Assembly: GCA_900107365.1 (NCBI GenBank)
Contig: FNPS01000001.1
Coordinates: 1,070,715-1,134,714, forward strand
DNA length: 64,000 nt
Reading direction: 5' to 3'
From: Flavobacterium aquidurense
GTDB lineage: Bacteria; Bacteroidota; Bacteroidia; Flavobacteriales; Flavobacteriaceae
Made by a program: the position numbers and the translations under genes. A model generated the notes under the pieces. The model saw only the letters and a program-made list of their open reading frames with translations. It searched no databases and was not told where the DNA came from. This document shows positions 16,158 through 24,999 of this stretch, in pieces (the first letter of the stretch is position 1; each line of letters opens with the position of its first letter).

Positions 16158-19100
16158 ATGAACCAAATTTACTCTAAACCCAGGTATTTGTTTCTTTTGT
16201 TAGGTTTCTTGGTCTGTTCCGTTGGAATGGCTCAGTCACCCTTGCAAAAAAACAAAAACAGTAATGCGCAAACAGCAATACAATCGCCTGCAGCACTTCA
16301 AAAAAAGGATCAGGCTTCTCAGAAAACAACTGATCAAAATGGTAGTCAGGAGGATGATGCCAGTGCTCTTTTAACTCAAAAAAGCATAAAAGGCCAGACA
16401 CTTTCGCAGGAAGAAAGTGATGCTGTTAACAAACAATTAAAAGCGAGTCAAAGTCTTTTTACTACAAGCCAAAGCGGTACAACGGCTAAAAGTACTAGTA
16501 CTCAAAGCGCAGATAGTACAAAAGTCAGATCTTTTGCTAAATCGTCAAACTTGACCATACGAAATGTATTTGAGGTTAAAAAAGCCGATTTTGAATTGTC
16601 AGGTACAGACAAAATGCAGTTAAAATCAGTTTCTGATAAACACGGAAGAAGTTTAGCTACCTATCAGCAATTGCATAATTCTGTTCCTGTAGAAGGCGCT
16701 ATTTACAAGGTTAGGGAAAACAAAACCAGGATTGATGCATTTGGCGAGATCAGCAGAAAATTGCCAACAAGCAGCAAATACAAAGTAAATGCTTCACAAG
16801 CCCTTGAAAATGCTCTTAAGACAATAAATGCAAAAGAGTATGTATGGCAGAGTAAAAAACTATCCTCTTTAGTTCATAAGGAAATTAAGACAAAACCAGA
16901 AGGTGAGTTAGTGTATGTTGGACCAAACTATTCTTCTCAGTTAACAGAATATCACCTGGCATGGAAATTCGATGTTTTTGCAACAAACCCGCAGTCCAGC
17001 CAGACTATGTATGTTGATGCAGAATCGGGAAAAATCATTTTAAAAATTGATTTAAGCCGCGATGTTCATATAGCAGGTGAGAATAATAATATTGGAAAAG
17101 GAAAATCACGTTACTCCGGAAATGTTACCTTTAATACCAAACAATATGCCGATGGCTATCATTTAGAGGCTTTGCAGGGAAAATTTGCCGTGCCAATCTA
17201 TACCTTAAATATGAATCATTATGATAGCCCTTCAGATGAAATACTTACAGAGTATATCGACCAGGATAATAACTGGAATGAGCTATATGATAAAGACGGT
17301 AATGAGGCTGCAATTGATATTCATTGGGGACTTCAGAAAACGATAGATTATTACGAAGAAAAATTCAGCAGAAATAGTGTTGATGACAAAGGAATGACCA
17401 TTTTTGGTCTGGCACACTTAGGCAATAAGGTCGAAAATGCTTCCTGGACCGGCGCATGGGCGCAATTCGGAGATGGTGACAACCAGCCTTTTGTAAGCTT
17501 GGCCATTACAGGACATGAGCTAACCCATGCGGTAACACAATTTTCTGCAGGTTTAGTTTATCAGGGAGAATCAGGGGCAATGAACGAATCTTTTAGTGAT
17601 ATTTTTGGTGTTTCAATTGAATTTTATGCTGCAAAAGATACTAAAAATGACATCTGGATGCTGGGAGATGAATTGTACTCCCATGGTAGTTTAAGAAGCA
17701 TGTCTAATCCAAAAGCTCAGGGGCAGCCTGATACTTATGGAGGAGCAAACTGGGCAAACCCGGCAGATACATCTTATGATAATGGGGGAGTGCACATCAA
17801 TAGTGGAATTACCAATTACTGGTATTACCTTTTAGTAGAGGGTGGAGAAGGAGTAAATGACCTTAATAACAGTTACAGTGTAAAACCTATTGGTCTTGCT
17901 AAAGCTGAAAAACTTGCCTACATAACCCTTACAGAATATTTATCGCCATCTTCCAATTTCAGCGATATGCGTCAGGCGACTTTAATGGCTGCCGAAGATT
18001 TGTATGGACTAGGTTCTGAAGAGTATAAGCAAATTACCAATGCGTGGTATGCTATTGGCGTGGGTACAGCTTATTCTGAGAGACAAATAGTAGTTACGGC
18101 AGTTGAAAACCCTTCCACGCCTTGTGGACCATTAAAAGGGGATGAACCTTTTTATGTGACTATTAGAAATACCGGAGCTACTGTGATCAAAGCAGATGAA
18201 GTCCTGAATTTCAAATTAAGAGCAATGGCAAGCGCCTTAGGCAGATTGATAACTTTTTATACTTTTGATGGTCAGGTTCCTTTTGCGAAAAATTTAGCGC
18301 CGGGTCAAGAGACGACTTTAAAAATTCAAGCCACAATTCCGTACCAAAAGGGCGGAGCTGTCAATTATGTAGAAGTTAAACTTGACTTGCAACCTGTAGT
18401 GGAATTTGGTGCGAAAGACGGATATTCTTTTGTTTCAAATATAACTGTTCCTAATGCAGAGAAAGATTTTGACATCAAGGTAACGGCACTTGATCTTCCA
18501 ATGTACACAGGTGATGCGCTTATGGCAAATTATACGCCAGCGATTACCTTTACTAATTTAGGCTGTCAGGATATTCCAGCCGGAACTGTCTTAAAAATTG
18601 GATATACAGATACAAAAGCAGGAAGTGTTACAGTTTGGAAAGATGTTACGCTTGCGACTGCTTTTAAGGGCAAATCTCAGATGACGGTTACTTTTGATAC
18701 TTCTATTGATTTATCAGCTCAAGGTTTACATACCTATGAGGGCTATGTTACATTAGCTCAGGATCCAGTAACTACTAATAATAGTATCTTAAATGCTGCA
18801 TACAGCGGTATAGTAACGCAGCTTCCTTATTCTGAAGGCTTTGAAAGAACACCTGGAGGCTGGAATACAAAAGCGCTGAGCGGAACTCAGAAGTATTTGT
18901 TTCAGAATTATCCTGTTTCATTTAGAAATACTAAATCACAGTATATCTGGGCAACTACAGATATAAAAGGAAATGAAAGAATGACTCTCAATGGTGATTT
19001 TGTCCTGGAATCTCCAATCTTTGACTTTACAAATGTTGTTTCTCCCTATATTGAATTTGATTTATATTATCTGTTTCATAAAGGATATGATGGCTTAATT

Positions 19101-22100
19101 GTGGAATATTCTGAAGATAAAGGTAAAACATGGAAAAAAGTTGAGAATGTTAATTATCCTGAAACACTGCATTATGATGATACACAAGGCGGCTGGTTTA
19201 CAGGTGTAAATACGCAGCTAAAGAAAGATCCGTATCAAATGCGCTTAGATGATCTTGCCGGAAAAAAAGTTGCGGTTCGTTTTCATGTAAAAACAGATGA
19301 TTATAACGATGGCTTTTTAGGAGGATTTGTAGATAATATTCTAGTGGGTGATGCGCCTTACGACTTGGAAGTTTTATCTGCCAAATTAGACGCAGGAAAA
19401 TGTGACATCAACAATACTAATGTTAGCATAAGTGCTAAAATTAGAAATAATTTTGCGACAACAAGCCAGGTGGTAAATGTGACCACTAAAGTCCTTGATG
19501 CTGCCAAAAATGAAGTTTTTTCAAAAACCGAAAAAATAACTCTAAATTTTGCAAAGTTTCAAGATACTTTAACGTATTCCATTTCAGGCATCAACCTTCA
19601 AAATGTTGGGGAGCACACTATTACTGTTTCTGTTTTTCCTGAAGACATGACAAAGGATGTTAAACAAGGTAATAATGTTATAACTTTTGCATACGATAAC
19701 TGGAACAATGAAGATATGAAAGTCTCCGTACTTCCATATAAAATGGACTTTGAAGATGCAGGCAAATACAAAGGCTGGAGAACTTCGGAGAATAAAGGAG
19801 CAGCGGGATGGCAACATGGAGTACGTGCAGAATTAGGATCTCCAGGATGGTTTCTTGCAGATCACACCAAATTTATGGCTAGTAATGATGACAAATGTAA
19901 TTGTGATGCTTCAAACGATATGCTGGTTTCGCCGGTATTTGATTTAACAAATTACAAAGAAGCACATTTATCATTTGATGGTTATGGAGATTCGCAGCAC
20001 CTATCTGACGGTTATGTAAAAGTGAGCACCGATGGAGGACAAACCTGGACAGAAGTCTTTCATATGCCTTATTATGGCGCATGGTGGGAATATGATGTAG
20101 ATTTGACAGCTTACGCAGGAAAATCTTGTGTTCAGGTGGCATTTCAGCATAATGATAATGGATTTTTTGCTAGTGGTTTTGCTGTGGATAACATCGAAAT
20201 TAAAGAGAAAAAGGATTATTTGCGATTATCTAATTTTAGTGTAGCGGAAACTGTTTATGAGGATGCTCCTTCAAGTGAATTTTTTGTAAGTGTTAAGAAT
20301 TTAGCCTACCAGACAATTAACAAAGTTAAAGTTGAATATCAAATCACTCAAAACGGAACAGCAGTAGGCGCTCCGGTAGTCATAGAAAAAAATGATGAGA
20401 TACTTGTAGGTCAGACTATTGTTTATAAAATAGATGGTCTTCCAAAATTAGCAGCAGGAAATTACGAAATTAATGTGAAAGCTACTGCAGATGGTGCTTC
20501 AAGCGCACAAAATATTGCAAGTACTTTTCAGGTTATCGACAAAGCTTCGGAGTTAAGCAAGGAAAATTTCTCCAATATAACTCAGGGCTCCATATTTGGT
20601 TCGACGGGATTTGTATCGAATCAGAGTGATGACAACTATCCTTGGAGAGCTCTTACAACTCCTGATAATACTTATTTGACAATTCCTCTAAAAGATCACA
20701 CAGGTGATACAAATGGAAAACTATTATACAGCCAGTTAGAAGGTGCTTACTATTATAGTGAGTTAGTCTCACCACTTTATAAACTCTCTGCAAACACTAC
20801 AGCCTTAGAATTTTATTATGCAATGCAGAGTAATGTTAATGATGCTCTAATTATTGATATTAAACCGGTAGATGGGCAGTGGACCGAAATATGGAGAGCT
20901 GCTAATCAGGGAACATATGCAGATACTCAATGGAAAAGAGGTGTAGTGAATATTAAAAATTATGCTGGCAAGTCAGCCATGCTGCGTTTTAGACATGCTA
21001 AATCTGATGGATACTCTTATATGGTTTTTGATGACATAAAGGTAATAAGTGAAACAGTTTTGGATGTCTCATTACAGATCTTGTCTCCAAAAGACATTTG
21101 CGGCAACAGCGAAGTAAAAGTTAGGCTGACCAATGAAGGACAAAAGGTGATCACAGAAAATTCTGTTCAATTAGATTTAAACTATCAAAATACAGGGGAG
21201 AATATCTCAGAAGTTGTAACATCGGGAATTCCTGTTGGGCAAAGTATTGAGTATACTTTCAAAAAACAGCCTAAATTAGATGACAGAGAAGATTCACATG
21301 TATTTACGATTAATGCAAAATTGGAAAATGATATTATCGAACAAAATAATATTGTCAAAAATTATACCTACCAGGGTGTATCGTTAGATTTCAAAATATT
21401 TGACAGTCCGGTTATTCATGGATATGCAGATAAAACCTTGTATATCGACGCAGAAAGTAATTTTTTAGAGCGTGAATTGGAAGTTTCTTCCTATGCGTGG
21501 AATACTGGTGCTGTGACAAATGGCATAGAAGTAAGTACAGCTGGAGATTACACAGTTACAGCAGTATTAAAGAACGGATGTACGGTTTCTGAAACAATAA
21601 AAGTTGTATTGGATACTTTCGAATCTGAATTACCAAGTGGAAGTCTTTGTGGTCCGGATGTAGTTTTAAATCCAGGTAATTACAAAGCTTATGAATGGTT
21701 CGATGGGTCTACAGAACCCACTTATACTACTACAGAAAGCGGGGATTACTATGTAACTGTTTACAATGAAAGCGGATTAGGCAAAACCTTGAAAACCAGT
21801 ATTTCGATTCTTGAAAATACAGTTCCGGAGATTCAGCTTTTAGGTGAAAATAAATTAATAGCTTCAGCAGATGCAACATCGTATCAATGGTATTTAAACG
21901 GGAGACCTATACCAAATGCAACTCAAAAAATGGTTGCCACAATTTGGGAAGGAAGCTACACTCTTCAGGCAACAAACAGCAACGGATGTAATAGTATGTC
22001 GACGCCTATTGAATCCAAAGGTTTGATTATCGGAAAACTAACGAATGCTTTTAGAGTTTTCCCAAACCCGGCTGCTGATAATGTAAATATCTTTTTAGCA

Positions 22101-22280
22101 GATGCTATTGAGGGTAAAACAGAGATGAAAATTTACGCAATGGATGGAACTTCATTATGGAGCAAAACCTACACCTCAATGCCGTCTAGCATAAATGTAA
22201 GCCAATTGATTACAGGAGTTTATGTTTTAGATTGTACGGTGAATGGAAAAAGATATACAGCTAAGATCATTAAGAAATAA
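16158..22280 (+). CDS. Giant M4 metalloprotease with T9SS sorting domain
   Basis: This is a 2040-residue secreted zinc protease. A signal peptide (to about 25) is followed by a Gln/Ser-rich linker (26-125) and FTP/PepSY-type propeptide segments (about 140-300). The thermolysin-like catalytic domain carries HELTH (H453, E454, H457), the third ligand E477 (NESFSD) and the catalytic His H546 (GGVHINSG). The remaining 1400 residues hold CARDB/Ig-like segments, at least three MAM/jelly-roll-like modules (around 890, 1190 and 1490; for example VKVSTDGGQTWTEVF) and a C-terminal type A T9SS sorting domain (FRVFPNPAADNV ... KRYTAKIIKK). It is exported across the outer membrane by T9SS and either released or anchored. 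Typical family members are half this size. It lies after a TPR-HTH regulator and before a hairpin and a small barrel gene. Confidence 0.93.
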   Translation: MNQIYSKPRYLFLLLGFLVCSVGMAQSPLQKNKNSNAQTAIQSPAALQKKDQASQKTTDQNGSQEDDASALLTQKSIKGQTLSQEESDAVNKQLKASQSLFTTSQSGTTAKSTSTQSADSTKVRSFAKSSNLTIRNVFEVKKADFELSGTDKMQLKSVSDKHGRSLATYQQLHNSVPVEGAIYKVRENKTRIDAFGEISRKLPTSSKYKVNASQALENALKTINAKEYVWQSKKLSSLVHKEIKTKPEGELVYVGPNYSSQLTEYHLAWKFDVFATNPQSSQTMYVDAESGKIILKIDLSRDVHIAGENNNIGKGKSRYSGNVTFNTKQYADGYHLEALQGKFAVPIYTLNMNHYDSPSDEILTEYIDQDNNWNELYDKDGNEAAIDIHWGLQKTIDYYEEKFSRNSVDDKGMTIFGLAHLGNKVENASWTGAWAQFGDGDNQPFVSLAITGHELTHAVTQFSAGLVYQGESGAMNESFSDIFGVSIEFYAAKDTKNDIWMLGDELYSHGSLRSMSNPKAQGQPDTYGGANWANPADTSYDNGGVHINSGITNYWYYLLVEGGEGVNDLNNSYSVKPIGLAKAEKLAYITLTEYLSPSSNFSDMRQATLMAAEDLYGLGSEEYKQITNAWYAIGVGTAYSERQIVVTAVENPSTPCGPLKGDEPFYVTIRNTGATVIKADEVLNFKLRAMASALGRLITFYTFDGQVPFAKNLAPGQETTLKIQATIPYQKGGAVNYVEVKLDLQPVVEFGAKDGYSFVSNITVPNAEKDFDIKVTALDLPMYTGDALMANYTPAITFTNLGCQDIPAGTVLKIGYTDTKAGSVTVWKDVTLATAFKGKSQMTVTFDTSIDLSAQGLHTYEGYVTLAQDPVTTNNSILNAAYSGIVTQLPYSEGFERTPGGWNTKALSGTQKYLFQNYPVSFRNTKSQYIWATTDIKGNERMTLNGDFVLESPIFDFTNVVSPYIEFDLYYLFHKGYDGLIVEYSEDKGKTWKKVENVNYPETLHYDDTQGGWFTGVNTQLKKDPYQMRLDDLAGKKVAVRFHVKTDDYNDGFLGGFVDNILVGDAPYDLEVLSAKLDAGKCDINNTNVSISAKIRNNFATTSQVVNVTTKVLDAAKNEVFSKTEKITLNFAKFQDTLTYSISGINLQNVGEHTITVSVFPEDMTKDVKQGNNVITFAYDNWNNEDMKVSVLPYKMDFEDAGKYKGWRTSENKGAAGWQHGVRAELGSPGWFLADHTKFMASNDDKCNCDASNDMLVSPVFDLTNYKEAHLSFDGYGDSQHLSDGYVKVSTDGGQTWTEVFHMPYYGAWWEYDVDLTAYAGKSCVQVAFQHNDNGFFASGFAVDNIEIKEKKDYLRLSNFSVAETVYEDAPSSEFFVSVKNLAYQTINKVKVEYQITQNGTAVGAPVVIEKNDEILVGQTIVYKIDGLPKLAAGNYEINVKATADGASSAQNIASTFQVIDKASELSKENFSNITQGSIFGSTGFVSNQSDDNYPWRALTTPDNTYLTIPLKDHTGDTNGKLLYSQLEGAYYYSELVSPLYKLSANTTALEFYYAMQSNVNDALIIDIKPVDGQWTEIWRAANQGTYADTQWKRGVVNIKNYAGKSAMLRFRHAKSDGYSYMVFDDIKVISETVLDVSLQILSPKDICGNSEVKVRLTNEGQKVITENSVQLDLNYQNTGENISEVVTSGIPVGQSIEYTFKKQPKLDDREDSHVFTINAKLENDIIEQNNIVKNYTYQGVSLDFKIFDSPVIHGYADKTLYIDAESNFLERELEVSSYAWNTGAVTNGIEVSTAGDYTVTAVLKNGCTVSETIKVVLDTFESELPSGSLCGPDVVLNPGNYKAYEWFDGSTEPTYTTTESGDYYVTVYNESGLGKTLKTSISILENTVPEIQLLGENKLIASADATSYQWYLNGRPIPNATQKMVATIWEGSYTLQATNSNGCNSMSTPIESKGLIIGKLTNAFRVFPNPAADNVNIFLADAIEGKTEMKIYAMDGTSLWSKTYTSMPSSINVSQLITGVYVLDCTVNGKRYTAKIIKK

Positions 22281-22297
22281 CAAAAATTACAGATAGA

Positions 22298-22327
22298 ATT
22301 GGCAACTCTAATTTTAGAGTTGCCAAT
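22298..22327 (+). terminator. Intercistronic hairpin after the M4 protease gene
   Basis: A perfect 13-bp stem (ATTGGCAACTCTA / TAGAGTTGCCAAT) with a 4-nt loop lies 18 bp after the protease stop and 21 bp before the next ATG. It has no T tract, so it may act as a partial terminator or as a 3'-end stabiliser rather than as a full stop. Confidence 0.65.
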
Positions 22328-22347
22328 CTTAAAAACAAACAAGTATT

Positions 22348-22992
22348 ATGAAAAAATCCATGCTAGTTTTATGTACACTGCTTTTGTGTGCAGCTGTTGC
22401 GGCCCAAACCGATAAGGTAAAAATTGGCGTAAAAGCAGGTTTAAATATTTCGCGTCTTATCTCTGATGAAAACCAATTGGATTCATCTGGAAAAACAGGT
22501 TTTACCGCTGGTCTTATGGCTGAAATTCCTCTGGCGAAAAACTTTGCAATTCAGCCCGAAGTTTTATATAGCCAACAGGGAATGAAATTTTCTTATTCTG
22601 ATGTAGATGTAGAAAATTCTCATTATAAAAGCACAATCGAACTAAACTATTTAAACATTCCGGTAATGTTAAAGTATTATGTTGTAAAGGGATTAAGCGT
22701 GCAGGCGGGACCTCAAATCGGAATTCTTTTAAAGGCCAATAATAAATATCAGGATAACTTTTTGGGCTATGAAAATCAAGAAACTTTTAATTTGTCCGAT
22801 TATGCAAATGGTATCGACACCTCTGTAAATTTTGGATTAGGTTATCAGTTTAAAGATAAGTTTTATGCAGACTTAAGATATAATATTTCCTATTCGGATA
22901 TATTTAAAGATGCTAGTGCCAATACATATATTATTAACAGTGATATGAAGAATAGAGTTTTTCAAATAACGGTAGGTTATTTTTTTAAATAG
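22348..22992 (+). CDS. PorT-type outer-membrane beta-barrel protein
   Basis: This 214-residue protein has a signal peptide (ending VAAQ, near residue 20) and an eight-stranded barrel-like sequence. The landmarks KIGVKAGLNISRL, FTAGLMAEIPLAKNFAIQPE and YLNIPVMLKYYV are typical of the Bacteroidota 'porin family / outer membrane beta-barrel' group (PF13568-like). It ends TVGYFFK. It follows the giant protease gene after a hairpin, and a terminator ends it before a convergent gene. Members have no fixed enzymatic role; a structural or assembly role in the outer membrane is likely. Confidence 0.82.
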   Translation: MKKSMLVLCTLLLCAAVAAQTDKVKIGVKAGLNISRLISDENQLDSSGKTGFTAGLMAEIPLAKNFAIQPEVLYSQQGMKFSYSDVDVENSHYKSTIELNYLNIPVMLKYYVVKGLSVQAGPQIGILLKANNKYQDNFLGYENQETFNLSDYANGIDTSVNFGLGYQFKDKFYADLRYNISYSDIFKDASANTYIINSDMKNRVFQITVGYFFK

Positions 22993-23020
22993 AGTTAGTA
23001 GTATTCTTTATACCCTGTAA

Positions 23021-23044
23021 AAGCCACTCATTTTAGAGTGGCTT
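23021..23044. terminator. Bidirectional terminator hairpin
   Basis: Stem AAGCCACTC / GAGTGGCTT with a 6-nt loop, followed by TTTTTCG on the + strand. It sits between the barrel gene (+) and the convergent amidohydrolase gene (-). Confidence 0.82.
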
Positions 23045-23104
23045 TTTTCGTTTAATTTAACACAATTCAGGAAGATATATACTTTTTTGAAGGACAAAGT
23101 TTTG

Positions 23105-24556
23105 TTAGTATGCTTTTCTTTTTTTCCAATTGTATTGATCTTTACCGAGGTTGCAGGAATTTTTCTTTTCCAAAGTCAAAAGCATTTTATCTAGTACTTT
23201 TTTATCAATCCATTGTCCATTTACAAAAACACCCGATATCATCCTTGTGTTGCTTATATCATCTAAAGGATTTGCATCAAGCAAGATAAGGTCTGCATAT
23301 TTTCCAACTTCGATTGTACCAGTTTTGTCCTCAATTCCCAGCCAAAGGGCAGGTAGGCGGGTAGCAGAAGCCAATGCTTCTTGGTTTGTAAGTCCGGCTT
23401 TAACCAGAAGTTCAAGTTCATCGTGAAGCGCCCACCCCCAAACCACTCCCGACACTCCGGAATCTGTTCCAGCTACAATTGGAACTTCAGCATCCTTAAA
23501 TGCCTTTACTAAACGGAAATGAAAGTCAACCATGCTATCAATACGGGCAATGCGCTTTGGATCAGTTTCATTATTATAATGATTGGAATAAAGCCATTTA
23601 CTCTGCATAAGCGGATGTACATATTTAAGACTTGGTAAATTCCGAATACCGTCAAGGGAATGGGTTTGCTCAGCGATCCTCTGCATAGTTGTTAAGGTTG
23701 GAGTAAGCCAGGTTCCGTTTTCTTTGGCAAGTTTTGCAAAACGCTGCGCATCCTCATTGCGCAGGTCCTTACTTTGCTTGGATAGCTCCTCGGCATGTGC
23801 TATCATATCAAAATTGGGAACAAATGCTTGCTCTAATCTCCCTTTAAAAGCGTTAGGAATATGACCTACAACTTTCATATGGTTTTTTAAAGCCTCATCA
23901 ACAATGGCTTTATAGGTTTCAATATTTAAGCCTGAATATACTTTAATAAATTCATAGCCTTGCGCTTTGGCGATACGAACACTTTGCCTTCCGTCTTCTG
24001 GTGTATTGGCAATATTTCCCGAACCGTCCCCGCCATCGATCAAAAATGCCAGCGCAATGCGGGGTCCAATCACCTTTTGCTTAATAATTTCATTTCTTTG
24101 TCCAAAATGCTCTACCCTGGCACTTAATTCCAGTACAGTTGTAACGCCGTTTGCGATATACAATAGCATAAAATCTTGCGTGTCCGAAAAAAGAGTGGCA
24201 CCTTTTGTAGGATAATCTGAAGCGAAATTTATGTCCGCCAAATTGTGCACATGCATATCAACCAAGCCGGGAATCAGCCATTTATTTTTTGCATCTATGA
24301 TTTTTGCATCCTCAGGAATTGTTCCATTGATGGAGAAAATTTTGTTCTCTTTAATAACCAAAGTAGCATTTTTGATGACTTTATTATCTGTAGTCATTGT
24401 AATGATATTCACATTCCTGATTGCATAGGTTTCATTTTTTAAAACATCTTCATTTGGAAGGTTTTTGCATGACAGATGTTTAGAATTTGAACATCCCATT
24501 AATATTGTCAGGATAAAAAGCAACAGTGAGAGATAGTAATAATTTCTGTATGTCAT
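23105..24556 (-). CDS. Amidohydrolase lipoprotein (imidazolonepropionase-like)
   Basis: This 483-residue cyclic amidohydrolase starts with a lipoprotein signal (hydrophobic segment then LMGC, Cys about residue 22) and so is probably anchored in the outer or inner membrane facing the periplasm. Metal-site motifs are visible in order: LVDMHVHNLAD, GHIPNAF, IAHAEELS and VAGTDSGVSG. The C-terminal composite beta domain ends IEVGKYADLILLDANPL. The family splits C-N bonds in ring amides and dipeptides (for example Xaa-Pro or lactam substrates); the substrate here is unknown. It stands alone, convergent to the barrel gene and with a 440-bp gap upstream. Confidence 0.85.
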   Translation of the reverse strand: MTYRNYYYLSLLLFILTILMGCSNSKHLSCKNLPNEDVLKNETYAIRNVNIITMTTDNKVIKNATLVIKENKIFSINGTIPEDAKIIDAKNKWLIPGLVDMHVHNLADINFASDYPTKGATLFSDTQDFMLLYIANGVTTVLELSARVEHFGQRNEIIKQKVIGPRIALAFLIDGGDGSGNIANTPEDGRQSVRIAKAQGYEFIKVYSGLNIETYKAIVDEALKNHMKVVGHIPNAFKGRLEQAFVPNFDMIAHAEELSKQSKDLRNEDAQRFAKLAKENGTWLTPTLTTMQRIAEQTHSLDGIRNLPSLKYVHPLMQSKWLYSNHYNNETDPKRIARIDSMVDFHFRLVKAFKDAEVPIVAGTDSGVSGVVWGWALHDELELLVKAGLTNQEALASATRLPALWLGIEDKTGTIEVGKYADLILLDANPLDDISNTRMISGVFVNGQWIDKKVLDKMLLTLEKKNSCNLGKDQYNWKKRKAY

Positions 24557-24999
24557 AGCCTTGATAAATTTGGTATAACTTATTTATAATGATGACCTGG
24601 TAACTATTATACACGCAATTTTGGTTAAATTGTATTGGCAAACATCATGTTATATTTTATTTCAAAAATATAAATTATTAGCTACAAATTACCATACGGA
24701 CTTTTTATTTGAATATAAATAACTCCATGAAGCGATTTTTTTTATCCTAAATAATAAATTCCAGTTCAAAACTAAATAGCTCCAAACCAAATATCTCCAA
24801 ACTGATTTATTTTTGAAGATTTTCACGGTAGAAATAGATCAACATTAAAAAAGGAGGTGTCTTTTTCTGTTTTTTGGTTGCAAATTATAATTTGAAACCA
24901 CTTTTGCCCCTATGTATTATTTCTCTTATTATTTTAGAATTAATTTTAGATTAACTGCTATGTAATTTAGTATTATTATTTAATTTAAATCTATAAAAT
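24557..24999. other. Divergent intergenic region
   Basis: No gene is supported. These 443 bp separate the divergent amidohydrolase and alkylsulfatase genes and must hold both promoters. A minus-strand TATTTTTG (complement of 24663-24670) is one possible -7 element for the amidohydrolase. No clear element was found for the sulfatase. Confidence 0.45.
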
